A stretch of 35,055 bases of DNA from Acetobacter sp. CAG:977. Lineage in GTDB: Bacteria > Pseudomonadota > Alphaproteobacteria > CAAGCB01 > CAG-977. The DNA lies in contig HF994934.1 of the NCBI GenBank assembly GCA_000434295.1, positions 97,988 through 133,042 on the forward strand, in the 5' to 3' direction. The translations under genes and the position numbers were made by a program. The notes below the pieces were generated by a model. The model made no database searches. It was not told where the DNA came from and saw only the letters and a list, made by a program, of their open reading frames with translations. Shown here piece by piece: positions 8,135-16,153 of this stretch. Within the stretch, counting starts at the first letter, position 1. Every line of letters begins with the position of its first letter.

Positions 8135-8211
8135 TGGCGCGCCCAAGAAGATTCGAACTCCTAGCCTTCTGATCCGTAGTCAGATGCTCTATCCAGTTGA
8201 GCTATGGGCGC
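8135..8211 (-). tRNA. tRNA-Arg (ACG anticodon)
   Basis: Read on the minus strand this is a 77-nt cloverleaf. The acceptor GCGCCCA pairs with TGGGCGC, followed by discriminator G and an encoded CCA. The D arm contains AGCTCAACTGGATAGAGC. The anticodon stem TCTGA/TCAGA encloses loop CTACGGA, giving anticodon ACG. The T arm contains GTTCGAATC. ACG (read as ICG after deamination) decodes CGU/CGC/CGA arginine codons. Confidence 0.97.
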
Positions 8212-8223
8212 TTAACAGGGACA

Positions 8224-8252
8224 CATATACGCTTGCCGATTTCGATATGCAA
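8224..8252 (-). promoter_or_regulatory. Promoter of tRNA-Arg
   Basis: On the minus strand TTGCAT (8247-8252) and TATATG (8224-8229) are separated by 17 bases. The -10 lies 12 bases upstream of the mature tRNA 5' end. Confidence 0.65.
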
Positions 8253-8322
8253 GACTTTTTTTAAAAAAAATGAAACAAAGTATATAAAAAGTCATACAAA
8301 CCCTATTTTTTAATAAAATTTC

Positions 8323-8350
8323 TTGCAAATACAAGATTTCTCGCTACATT
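8323..8350 (+). promoter_or_regulatory. Tentative promoter of the coiled-coil lipoprotein
   Basis: TTGCAA (8323-8328), 16-base spacer, TACATT (8345-8350). It lies in an AT-rich gap of about 220 bases between the tRNA and the lipoprotein start that holds no other gene I can see. Confidence 0.4.
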
Positions 8351-8433
8351 CTAAGACAGTGTTATCAGAACGGGAAATTTCTGGTAATATAGAAAATTGC
8401 GCAGTTTTCTTAAACTTTTTAAGGTATTCAAAA

Positions 8434-9594
8434 ATGTTTTTTTCAAAGCGTATCGTTTCCGTTGTCGCCGTTTTGGCGCTGTTCGGATGTTCCACGGCTC
8501 AGGAACCGTATTCGTCAGACGAATACTTCGCCGAAGAATTTTCGGCAACGGCTCCGGCAGCTACGGCTCAGGATTCTCTCGGCTCGGATGCCAAAGAGAA
8601 AGCCGATCCCGTTACCGCAGAAGAAATTAAACCGGCTCTGCCGTCGGAATCTCCTTCCGAGATTTCCGCAAAGTTCGCCGGAAAGCAAACCGTTATCGGT
8701 CAGAAAGTAGCCGCTATCGGACGCGAATTGAAACAGTTGCAGGAAAAAGTCAATCAAAATACTCAGACTTTCCGCGCTCTGAAAGAAAAAAATGCCGCTG
8801 AATCCAAGGCGTATTACGAATACATCGCCCATATCAACGCGCGCTTGCAAATCGGGACGACTCCGGGTAACCCCGAACTGACCGAAATGTGGAAACAAGC
8901 CAGCGCCCGCGTCAATCAGCTGGATCAAAACATCTCGACGATGGCGCGTTTGGCAACGCAGGTCAGCACGGATTCCGCAATGATTACCTATTTGCTGGAC
9001 ACCATTCGCGCAACGTTTGCCATTTCGGGTGCTCGCGAAGAAGAACACGAACAGTTGCGCCGCATGGAAGACGAAACGAACCAAACGGCCGTTCTGCTTG
9101 AACGTTTGGTCAGCGAAATCAATACTCAGGTTGCCCGCCAGCAACAGTACGTCTTAAACGAACGCCGCAATATTTCGACGTTGGCGTTGGGCATCCGTAC
9201 GGGTCAGCTGTTCGGTGCAAATCTGGCGGATCCGACGACAATTCCGACGGCTTCCGTAACGCAGACGCCCGTCGCATCCGCGACCATGCCGACAGCAAAC
9301 GTCGCAGGTCGCCGCCCGTTGATGGTCATCCGTTTCGATCGTCGCGACATCGCTTATGAACAACCGCTGTATCAGGCAATTAAAACGGCGTTGGAAAAAC
9401 GCCCCTCCACTTCGTTCGAAGTCGTTGCCGTCAGCCCTGCAGGCGTTGCTTCCGGAAATTATGAAGCCGCCAAAAATGCAGAAGCCGTTCATGCTTCGCT
9501 GATCGCAATGGGGTTGCCCGCAGGACGAATCAGTATGTCCAAAATGCAAAGCGGATCAATCCGTTCGACAGAAGTTCATATCTATTTGAAATAA
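8434..9594 (+). CDS. Coiled-coil lipoprotein with an OmpA-like C-terminal region
   Basis: 386 residues from ATG 8434. That start gives a clean lipoprotein signal (MFFSKRIVSVVAVLALFGCS, Cys19) and has AAGG upstream; an upstream TTG would add 37 residues ahead of the signal, so I reject it. A low-complexity linker follows. The central part, from about residue 95 to 245, is long helices with heptad character (KVAAIGRELKQLQEKVNQNT and later). Residues 294-386 (from RPLMVIRFDR to the terminal EVHIYLK) are an alternating strand/helix domain. The terminal pattern resembles an OmpA-like peptidoglycan-associated domain of alphaproteobacterial lipoproteins. The likely role is an outer-membrane tether or envelope scaffold. 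It is followed by its own terminator. Confidence 0.65.
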   Translation: MFFSKRIVSVVAVLALFGCSTAQEPYSSDEYFAEEFSATAPAATAQDSLGSDAKEKADPVTAEEIKPALPSESPSEISAKFAGKQTVIGQKVAAIGRELKQLQEKVNQNTQTFRALKEKNAAESKAYYEYIAHINARLQIGTTPGNPELTEMWKQASARVNQLDQNISTMARLATQVSTDSAMITYLLDTIRATFAISGAREEEHEQLRRMEDETNQTAVLLERLVSEINTQVARQQQYVLNERRNISTLALGIRTGQLFGANLADPTTIPTASVTQTPVASATMPTANVAGRRPLMVIRFDRRDIAYEQPLYQAIKTALEKRPSTSFEVVAVSPAGVASGNYEAAKNAEAVHASLIAMGLPAGRISMSKMQSGSIRSTEVHIYLK

Positions 9595-9606
9595 CTTATC
9601 GCCTAT

Positions 9607-9638
9607 AAAGATCCGAGACAAAATCTCGGATCTTTTTT
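9607..9638 (+). terminator. Rho-independent terminator after the coiled-coil lipoprotein
   Basis: A 12-bp stem, AAAGATCCGAGA (9607-9618) with TCTCGGATCTTT (9624-9635), has a 5-nt loop and a T-run. Confidence 0.92.
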
Positions 9639-9658
9639 GTATCTGCAAAACTCAATGC

Positions 9659-9687
9659 TGGACAGCCGATAGCTTAAAATTTATGAT
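9659..9687 (+). promoter_or_regulatory. Candidate promoter of the EAL-like pair
   Basis: TGGACA (9659-9664), 17-base spacer, TATGAT (9682-9687), about 40 bases before the first EAL-like start and just after the previous terminator. Confidence 0.6.
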
Positions 9688-9726
9688 ATTGCTGTATCGG
9701 TTTTTCTATTTTGACGGAAATTTAAT

Positions 9727-11016
9727 TTGGTAACGGCGAAACAAAACGGCGAACAACAGCTTCTGGATATGCTTTACCGCATAGAGGGAATGAAAGGCGA
9801 CGCTCAAGCCGTCTATTTCAAATTGTCCGCGTTAAAACCCGCAAACCGTACTCCCAAGCAAATGCACGTCATGATGTCTTTGCTGGAAGAATTGCTTTCC
9901 AAATCGCGGTCACGGCTGTTTTTGATGTCTGACGGCGATTTGTTCATCGTCGGACGCAATATCCCTCATCCCCTGTTGCAAAAAACCGTCGCTTCCGTCC
10001 GCCAGCTGTATCAGGCAGACCCGTTAGTTTCAATGTCCGCCGACATCAATTTTTGCGAAATTTTTGATTTGGGATATGAATTTGACAGCGTTATCAAGCT
10101 GGCTCAACGCAAGAACGATATCGCCAAAACTTCGAGAAAAAAGAAAGAACAAAACAAAGATTTGGTTCCTTTGGCGCCTGAGCATTTAGACGCCATTCTG
10201 CGCAATATTCAAGGTTTTAACATCCTGAAAGTCATTCGCAGACAGGAAGCCATCCAAATTACCAAAAGCGGAAAATACTGTTCTCTTTTTGAAGAGTATT
10301 TTACGTCCATGGCTGATTTAAAGGCTGCCATTGCTCCGGATGTCGACGTCCTGTCAAACCGATGGCTGTTCCAGCATTTAAGCGAAACCTTGGATAAAAG
10401 GATGCTTTCCATCCATCAGGATTTGTTCGCTCATACGCCGAAAGGAATCAGCTTAAACCTTAACATTTCGACGATTTTTACAAAGCCGTTCGGCGATTTT
10501 CTTGATAATATGCCCGAATCCAAATTCGCCGTCATTGAAGTCCAGTTAATGGACATTATTCAAAATACGCGCAATTTCATTATGGCCAAAGATCTGTTGC
10601 ATGAAGCCGGTCATAAAATTTTAATTGACGGGCTTCATCCGATTTCTTTGAGATTTTTGGATTTGAATTTGCTTAATCCCGATTTGATCAAGCTGAACTG
10701 GTCTCCCGCCGTTTTGGAAGATACGGGAACGCCTTCTTTGGCAGACGCTTTGAAAAGCATTGATACCTCGAAAGTTATTTTGATGCGTTGCGAAGACGAA
10801 GAAGCCGTTAAGTGGGCTTTAACGAACGGCATTTCGCGGTTTCAAGGCTACTTTATCGACGCGTTGTCGGGCGCGGGTGTTAAACGCAAATGCAAAAACG
10901 GCAATCTTTGTTCTTTACAGGACTGTATAGCCAGAAAATCCTGTATCGCCGGTCCGATAAGAGCCCGCTGCCTTTATCAGGAAGCTTTGGATTCCCCGAT
11001 AGAAGATAATTTGTAA
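9727..11016 (+). CDS. Degenerate EAL-domain protein with C-terminal cysteine cluster (first of a pair)
   Basis: 429 residues from TTG 9727. An in-frame stop at 9712 leaves no earlier choice, and GGAAAT lies upstream. Residues about 185-385 keep the EAL phosphodiesterase outline: ISLNLNIS (241-248, for VNLS), VIEVQLMDII (for EITES), ILIDGLHPISLRFL (298-311, for LDDFGTGYSSL), DLIKLNW (for IKID) and FQGYFID (372-378). The paired aspartates are reduced to one, and no EAL/ExL signature is apparent, so cyclic-di-GMP hydrolysis is unlikely. A binding or structural role is possible. Cysteines at 389, 395, 400, 406 and 415 (C-x5-C-x4-C-x5-C-x8-C) suggest a metal site or redox switch. The N-terminal 180 residues match nothing I recognise. 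Confidence 0.72.
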   Translation: MVTAKQNGEQQLLDMLYRIEGMKGDAQAVYFKLSALKPANRTPKQMHVMMSLLEELLSKSRSRLFLMSDGDLFIVGRNIPHPLLQKTVASVRQLYQADPLVSMSADINFCEIFDLGYEFDSVIKLAQRKNDIAKTSRKKKEQNKDLVPLAPEHLDAILRNIQGFNILKVIRRQEAIQITKSGKYCSLFEEYFTSMADLKAAIAPDVDVLSNRWLFQHLSETLDKRMLSIHQDLFAHTPKGISLNLNISTIFTKPFGDFLDNMPESKFAVIEVQLMDIIQNTRNFIMAKDLLHEAGHKILIDGLHPISLRFLDLNLLNPDLIKLNWSPAVLEDTGTPSLADALKSIDTSKVILMRCEDEEAVKWALTNGISRFQGYFIDALSGAGVKRKCKNGNLCSLQDCIARKSCIAGPIRARCLYQEALDSPIEDNL

Positions 11017-11028
11017 GAAGGAGACCGT

Positions 11029-12261
11029 ATGATACAAAATCAAGAAGATGCCCTCCGTTCTTACCTGCACGACGCCATCAAAGACGAAGTCCCTTTAACG
11101 GTTTTACAGTTAAAAATTTCCGAATTGGATCCGTCTTTGCGTACCGAAAACACTTTAAATACGATTGTCGAAAGCTTCAGGGAACCTTTGTATCCGTACG
11201 GACGCGCTTTTTATATGTCGAACGACGACATTTTTATTGCGTATTCGACAAAGACGAAAGAAAACGAAATCAAAGCATTGCTGATCAAAGCATGGATGTG
11301 GTTTTCCGCCGATCCGAACGCGACAAGCCGACAAAACGAATTGGAACACCGTTTCCATTTACCTCAGGACAAAACCGCTTTGATGGAAGAGCTCAGGCGC
11401 ATTACGGCGACGTCGGAAGGAAAAGCAGTTCTGCAGCCTGCGGCAACGTTTAAAAAGAAATTCGCCCTTCCCAACGTTTCGGACAAAAATCAAAAGCTTT
11501 TGACGCCCGAAATGCTGTCAAAAATAGAAAAAGCCCTGACGGGAACGGATTTTGCGAACATGATTCGCCGTCAATCGGTTTGCGTCGTTTTGGACGATAT
11601 CGAACCTCAGCCCATGTTTGAAGAAGTCTTTGTTTCCATTGCGGATTTGGGTGATACGATTTTGCCGGACGTTTCTTTGACGGCGACGCCGTGGCTGTTT
11701 CAGGATTTGACGGAAACGTTGGACAGGCGCGTTCTGTCCAGCATTTCCCGCCATGATGACGGGACTTTGACGCATGATTTCAGCCTGAATCTGAATGTTT
11801 CTTCTATTCTTTCGGACGATTTCAGAAATTTTGACGACAATATCCGCTCAGGGGTTAAGTCTTCCATTGTCATAGAGTTGCAACCCGTTGATATTTTTAG
11901 TGATTTATCGTCGTATCTTTTGGCACGCGATTATGCTCAAAATCTGGGCTATAAAATCTGCATTGACGGTGTAACGGAAAAAAGCCTGAGATTTATTGAT
12001 CGCGAACGATTGGGAGCCGATTTGATAAAAATAATATGGTCGCCGTCATTGCCCGAATCGATAAAGAACGATTCGTTTTTGCAAGAACGGTTAAGGACGG
12101 TCGGAGCGAACCGTGCGGTTTTATGCCGCGTTGATGACGAAGACGCGTTAAATTTCGGGAAATCATACGAAATTTCATTATTCCAAGGGCGGTATATCCA
12201 AAGCCTGCTTGCCAGCAACATTCGCCGCCGCCGCGTCGGGACAACTTTGCTGAGGAGATAA
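11029..12261 (+). CDS. Degenerate EAL-domain protein (second of a pair)
   Basis: 410 residues, 12 bases after its paralogue, with ribosome-binding sequence AAGGAG before ATG. Shared landmarks are VFVSIADLGDTILPDV (YFTSMADLKAAIAPDV in the first), WLFQDLTETLDRRVLS, DFSLNLNVSSI, IVIELQPVDIF, KICIDGVTEKSLRFID, DLIKIIWSP and LFQGRYIQSLL. The catalytic aspartate pair is again reduced, so it is probably not an active phosphodiesterase. Unlike the first copy it lacks the C-terminal cysteine cluster. The N-terminus (VLQLKISELDP) is also related to that of the first (VYFKLSALKP), so the whole gene was duplicated. The two products may form a heteromer. Confidence 0.72.
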   Translation: MIQNQEDALRSYLHDAIKDEVPLTVLQLKISELDPSLRTENTLNTIVESFREPLYPYGRAFYMSNDDIFIAYSTKTKENEIKALLIKAWMWFSADPNATSRQNELEHRFHLPQDKTALMEELRRITATSEGKAVLQPAATFKKKFALPNVSDKNQKLLTPEMLSKIEKALTGTDFANMIRRQSVCVVLDDIEPQPMFEEVFVSIADLGDTILPDVSLTATPWLFQDLTETLDRRVLSSISRHDDGTLTHDFSLNLNVSSILSDDFRNFDDNIRSGVKSSIVIELQPVDIFSDLSSYLLARDYAQNLGYKICIDGVTEKSLRFIDRERLGADLIKIIWSPSLPESIKNDSFLQERLRTVGANRAVLCRVDDEDALNFGKSYEISLFQGRYIQSLLASNIRRRRVGTTLLRR

Positions 12262-12265
12262 GACT

Positions 12266-13189
12266 TTGTGGTACTGCTCTTACAAAGGCGAAGAATTCGG
12301 TCCGTTTTCCCAAGAACGTACCCGCCTGTTTGCCAAAGAACACCCGGGATGTTTGGTCTGGAAGGAAGGAATGCCCGAATGGCTTCCCGCGAAGGACGCC
12401 GGATTTGAAGAAATTTCTGAAACATTACCTTCTGCGGGTCAGGTTTTTTCGTCGGATTTGGCGTTTGAAATCAAAGGCGACGACATGCAGTTCGTCGAAT
12501 TTGATTTAGAGCCCGACCAAACGGTTATCGCAGAACCGGGATCAATGATATACAAACAGTACGGCATCGAATTTGAAGCGACTCTCGGAAACGGCAAGAA
12601 AGGCGGCTTTTTCGGAAAGCTGTGGGGTGCGGGAAAACGCGCTTTGAGCGGGGAAAATTTTTTCATCGCAGCCTTTACGAACACGCGGGAACGCGCTCAA
12701 AAAGTTGCTTTTTCGGCGCCGTATCCCGGCAAAATCATTCCCGTATCTCTCAAAGACATGGGGGGAGAAATCATCTGTCAGAAAGACAGCTTTTTATGTG
12801 CGCAAAGCGGGACGGAAATCGGGATATTTTTCCAAAAGAAGATATTGACGGCCATGTTCGGAGGTGCCGGCTTTGTGATGCAAAGCCTGAAAGGCGACGG
12901 AGTCGTTTTTATCCACGCGGGGGGCACGATTCACGAATACACGTTGAACTATGACGAATCGTTGCAGGTGGATGCGGGCTGTCTGGTGGCGTTTGAGCCG
13001 AGCGTATCGTTTGACGTTACGAATGCGGGGTCGTTAAAGGCTCAAATTTTCGGCGGAGCGGGTCTGTTTTTTGCGGAAGTCAGCGGTCCCGGACGCGTAT
13101 GGGTACAGTCTTTGCCGTTTTCACGGTTTGCGCGCCGTTTATTTTCGACGCAGGAAGCGCAAGATTTATTAAAAGTGCGTTCCCGATAA
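12266..13189 (+). CDS. GYF-like domain fused to an AIM24/TIGR00266-family protein
   Basis: 307 residues from TTG 12266, four bases after the previous stop, with strong ribosome-binding sequence GAGGAGA at normal distance; no in-frame ATG precedes the conserved start. Residues 1-46 (WYCSYKGEEFGPFSQ, then VWKEGMPEWLPA) match the small GYF_2 domain thought to bind partner proteins. Residues about 65-290 match the AIM24/TIGR00266 family: FVEFDLEPDQTVIAEPGSMIY, then glycine-rich turns (GGFFGKLWGAGKRALSGENF) and a beta-rich core ending GPGRVWVQSLPFS. The family is cytoplasmic, beta-sandwich-like and of unclear function. The tight spacing puts it in the EAL-like operon. Confidence 0.82.
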   Translation: MWYCSYKGEEFGPFSQERTRLFAKEHPGCLVWKEGMPEWLPAKDAGFEEISETLPSAGQVFSSDLAFEIKGDDMQFVEFDLEPDQTVIAEPGSMIYKQYGIEFEATLGNGKKGGFFGKLWGAGKRALSGENFFIAAFTNTRERAQKVAFSAPYPGKIIPVSLKDMGGEIICQKDSFLCAQSGTEIGIFFQKKILTAMFGGAGFVMQSLKGDGVVFIHAGGTIHEYTLNYDESLQVDAGCLVAFEPSVSFDVTNAGSLKAQIFGGAGLFFAEVSGPGRVWVQSLPFSRFARRLFSTQEAQDLLKVRSR

Positions 13190-13216
13190 AAAATCGCCGA
13201 AAGCCTGATAATCCTG

Positions 13217-13246
13217 TTGACAAACGGAGAAATATGCGGCTATAAA
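13217..13246 (+). promoter_or_regulatory. Promoter of rplU-rpmA
   Basis: TTGACA (13217-13222), 18-base spacer, TATAAA (13241-13246). The predicted transcript starts near 13253 and has a leader of about 55 bases, ending in GGTGAAGAA before the rplU ATG. Confidence 0.8.
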
Positions 13247-13307
13247 AGGCTTCCTTACAAGTGGAGAGAGGCTCTGCTTGATTTATTGAATTTCGGATGG
13301 TGAAGAA

Positions 13308-13607
13308 ATGTTCGCAGTCATCAAGACAGGCGGCAAGCAGTATAAAGTCGCGAAAGACGATGTCATTATCGTTGAAAAGCTCAACGCAGAAGTCGGCTCC
13401 GCTGTAACATTTGACGAAGTGCTTGCTGTCGATGAAAAAATCGGTGCTCCCGTTGTCGCCGGTGCAAAAGTTTCCGGTACGGTCGTAAAACAAACCCGTG
13501 ACGATACCGTTTTGGTATTCAAGAAAAAACGCCGTCAGGGTTATCGTCGCAAAAACGGCCACCGTCAGCATATCTCGATCGTCAAGATCACGGATATTGC
13601 CGGTTAA
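13308..13607 (+). CDS. rplU: 50S ribosomal protein L21
   Basis: 99 residues, the usual length. MFAVIKTGGKQYKV at the start and FKKKRRQGYRRKNGHRQ near the end (23S rRNA contact region) are diagnostic. L21 is a structural protein of the large subunit. It is followed 30 bases later by rpmA, its standard partner, and preceded by a strong promoter. Confidence 0.98.
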   Translation: MFAVIKTGGKQYKVAKDDVIIVEKLNAEVGSAVTFDEVLAVDEKIGAPVVAGAKVSGTVVKQTRDDTVLVFKKKRRQGYRRKNGHRQHISIVKITDIAG

Positions 13608-13637
13608 TCAGTAACAGCTTTGTCAGGAGATTAAACC

Positions 13638-13889
13638 ATGGCACATAAAAAAGCAGGCGGTAGCACAAGAAACGGACGCGACTCTGAAGGTCGTCGTCTG
13701 GGTGTAAAGAAAGCCGGCGGTCAGCCGGTCATTCCCGGAAACATCATTATCCGTCAGCGCGGAACGAAATATCGTGCAGGCGCTAACGTCGGTATCGGTC
13801 GCGATCATACGTTGTTCGCGAAAATCGAAGGTCACGTCGAATTCACGCGCAAAACCGACGATCGCGTCTACGTTTCCGTCGTCGCTTAA
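13638..13889 (+). CDS. rpmA: 50S ribosomal protein L27
   Basis: 83 residues. The N-terminus MAHKKAGGSTRNGRDSEGRR is the flexible tail that reaches the peptidyl-transferase centre, followed by LGVKKAGGQPVIPGNIIIRQ and GTKYRAG. AGGAG precedes ATG. There is no N-terminal extension of the Firmicutes type, so no processing is expected. Confidence 0.98.
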   Translation: MAHKKAGGSTRNGRDSEGRRLGVKKAGGQPVIPGNIIIRQRGTKYRAGANVGIGRDHTLFAKIEGHVEFTRKTDDRVYVSVVA

Positions 13890-13916
13890 GATTTTTCGGA
13901 TAAATTAAAAATTCAT

Positions 13917-13943
13917 AAGGGGAACGGCTTGCCGTTCCCCTTT
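13917..13943 (+). terminator. Hairpin (partial terminator) between rpmA and obgE
   Basis: AAGGGGAACGGC (13917-13928) pairs with GCCGTTCCCCTT (13931-13942), a very stable stem with a minimal loop but only three T residues at its end. It could reduce transcription of obgE relative to the ribosomal genes rather than stop it. Confidence 0.65.
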
Positions 13944-13987
13944 ATGCTGTTTATATTAGACTTTCTTTTAACTAAAGCAGGACCGAC

Positions 13988-15031
13988 ATGAAATTTCTGG
14001 ATCAGGCAAAGATTTACATAAAATCCGGTGACGGCGGGAACGGATGCTGTGCGTTTCGCCGCGAAAAATACATCGAATTCGGCGGCCCGAACGGCGGAAA
14101 CGGCGGCAAAGGCGGCGACGTTATCTTTGAAGCGCTGCCAAACCTCAACACGCTGATTGATTTTCGCTATCGCCAACATTTCAAGGCTCCCAAAGGGCAA
14201 AACGGTTCCGGACGCGACTGTACGGGCGCAAAAGGCGAAGACCTGATCATCAAAGTTCCCGTCGGCACCGAAATCGTTGCCGAAGACGGCGAAACGGTCA
14301 TCAAAGACATGACCGTCCCTTACGAACGCTTTACCATTGCAAAGGGCGGAGACGGCGGATTCGGAAACGCCATGTTTAAAACGTCGACGAATCAGGCGCC
14401 CAGACGGGCGGATCCGGGTTGGCCGGGCGAAGAAATGTGGGTCTGGCTCAGGTTAAAAATCATCGCAGACGTGGGATTATTGGGCTTTCCGAATGCGGGA
14501 AAGTCAACGTTCTTGTCGGCCGTCACGGCGGCTCGGCCGAAAATTGCCGATTATCCGTTCACGACGTTGCACCCGAATTTGGGTATTGCCCGAATCGACG
14601 ATGACGAAATGTTGATTGCCGATATTCCCGGCATTATTGAAGGCGCACACGAAGGAATCGGACTGGGCGACAAATTTTTGCGCCATGTCGAACGTTGCGC
14701 CGTCCTGTTGCATTTAATCGACGGGACGGAGGAAGACCCTGCCGCACGCTATAAAGCCATTCGCAAAGAATTAAAGCTTTACAGCCCCAAGCTTAAAGAC
14801 AAACCGGAAATCATCGTTTTAAACAAAATCGATGCGTTAACGGAAGAAGAACGCCTTGAAAAGCTTAAAAGCCTTCAAAAAGCGTGCCGCAAAAAACCGT
14901 TGGAAATGTCAGGCGTTTCCGGAGAAGGCACGAAAACGGTTTTAAGAAAGCTGTTGCCTTATGTTTTGGAAATGCGCGAACAGCAAAAAGAACGCGCATC
15001 AAGCGGGACGTTCGACGATGACGGAGAATAA
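13988..15031 (+). CDS. obgE: Obg-family ribosome-associated GTPase
   Basis: 347 residues. Residues 1-158 form the glycine-rich Obg fold (SGDGGNGCCAFRREK, GGPNGGNGGKGGDV). The GTPase domain has the P-loop GFPNAGKS (166-173), DIPG (212-215) and NKID near 283, and an acidic tail follows. Obg/CgtA acts in 50S assembly and stress control. It follows rplU-rpmA as in most bacteria. Its last 14 bases overlap proB. Confidence 0.97.
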   Translation: MKFLDQAKIYIKSGDGGNGCCAFRREKYIEFGGPNGGNGGKGGDVIFEALPNLNTLIDFRYRQHFKAPKGQNGSGRDCTGAKGEDLIIKVPVGTEIVAEDGETVIKDMTVPYERFTIAKGGDGGFGNAMFKTSTNQAPRRADPGWPGEEMWVWLRLKIIADVGLLGFPNAGKSTFLSAVTAARPKIADYPFTTLHPNLGIARIDDDEMLIADIPGIIEGAHEGIGLGDKFLRHVERCAVLLHLIDGTEEDPAARYKAIRKELKLYSPKLKDKPEIIVLNKIDALTEEERLEKLKSLQKACRKKPLEMSGVSGEGTKTVLRKLLPYVLEMREQQKERASSGTFDDDGE

Positions 15032-16151
15032 AGATTTTTTTCAAAAAGCCAAACGAATCGTCTTAAAAATCGGTTCTTCCCTGTTGGTTGACGAAGGAAC
15101 GGGACGCGTAAAGCATACTTGGCTGAATTCGTTGGCTGACGATGTTGCCGCGGCGCGCGAACGCGGAAAAGACGTCATTATCGTGACTTCGGGTGCCGTT
15201 GCCGTAGGCAGACGGGCGTTGGGATTGCCGTCGGGAAAGCTTTCTTTGCCGAAAAAACAGGCCGCCGCCGCCGTCGGACAAATCAGGCTGGCTCATTATT
15301 ATCAGGAAATTTTGGCGGAACGGGGATTGAACGTTGCTCAAGTCTTATTGACTCTTGACGATTCGGAAGACAGAAAACGTTATCTGAACGCCAGAAACAC
15401 GTTAAACACTCTGTTGGATATCGGTGCGGTGCCCGTCATTAACGAAAACGACACCGTTGCCGCCGCGGAAATCAAAGTCGGAGACAATGACAGGCTTGCG
15501 GCTCGAGTCGCGCAAATGGCCAGTGCGGACGCTTTGATTATTTTTTCGGACATTGACGGACTGTACAATGCCGATCCGCGCAAAAATCCCGAAGCGAAAC
15601 TGATTCCCGTCGTCACGAAACTGACCAAAGAAATCGAAGCAATGGGCGGCGGTTCGGGCAGCTCCGTCGGAACGGGAGGAATGGCAACAAAGCTGATGGC
15701 AGCCAGAATTTGCATGGATGCCGGATGCGATATGGCTATTGCGTCGGGGAAAGGGTTGCATCCGTTATCCCGTATGGAAAACAGCGGACGCTATACGCAT
15801 TTTGTGGCAGCCACGTCGCCTGTTTCGGCACGCAAGGCATGGATCGGCGGTTCCATAAAACCGCGGGGAACGCTGATTTTGGATCAGGGTGCCGTTTTAG
15901 CTTTGGAACACGGGAAAAGTCTGTTGCCCGCGGGCGTAAAATCCGTTGAGGGAACTTTCGGACGCGGCGACGCCGTCCTTTTAAAGGACGAAAAAGGAAA
16001 CGATTTGGGAAAAGGGCTGACGGCATACAATTCTCATGACGCCCGATTGATCGCCGGACGCCACAGCGAAGAAATCGAATCTTTGCTGGGCTATCACGGA
16101 CAAGAAGAAATCGTCCACCGCGACGATATGGTTACGGAAAAAAGAGGCTGA
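15018..16151 (+). CDS. proB: Glutamate 5-kinase (proline biosynthesis)
   Basis: 377 residues from ATG 15018, overlapping obgE by 14 bases; this start gives the standard N-terminus before RIVLKIGSSLLV. The amino-acid-kinase domain shows VTSGAVAVGRRALG, NENDTVAAAEIKVGDNDRLA, FSDIDGLYNADP and GTGGMATKLMAA. The C-terminal 80 residues form a PUA domain (ARKAWIGGSIKPRGTLILDQ). It phosphorylates L-glutamate with ATP to give glutamyl-5-phosphate, which passes to ProA, encoded two bases downstream. It is usually feedback-inhibited by proline. Confidence 0.97.
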   Translation: MTENKDFFQKAKRIVLKIGSSLLVDEGTGRVKHTWLNSLADDVAAARERGKDVIIVTSGAVAVGRRALGLPSGKLSLPKKQAAAAVGQIRLAHYYQEILAERGLNVAQVLLTLDDSEDRKRYLNARNTLNTLLDIGAVPVINENDTVAAAEIKVGDNDRLAARVAQMASADALIIFSDIDGLYNADPRKNPEAKLIPVVTKLTKEIEAMGGGSGSSVGTGGMATKLMAARICMDAGCDMAIASGKGLHPLSRMENSGRYTHFVAATSPVSARKAWIGGSIKPRGTLILDQGAVLALEHGKSLLPAGVKSVEGTFGRGDAVLLKDEKGNDLGKGLTAYNSHDARLIAGRHSEEIESLLGYHGQEEIVHRDDMVTEKRG

Positions 16152-16153
16152 AA

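Noticed and set aside
8135..8252. tRNA-Arg as an integration site
   Set aside because: No integrase gene or repeated tRNA 3' end is visible nearby, and the flanking genes look chromosomal.
8515..9144. Minus-strand 209-residue frame
   Set aside because: It is antisense to the coiled-coil lipoprotein; low stop density follows from that gene's codon use.
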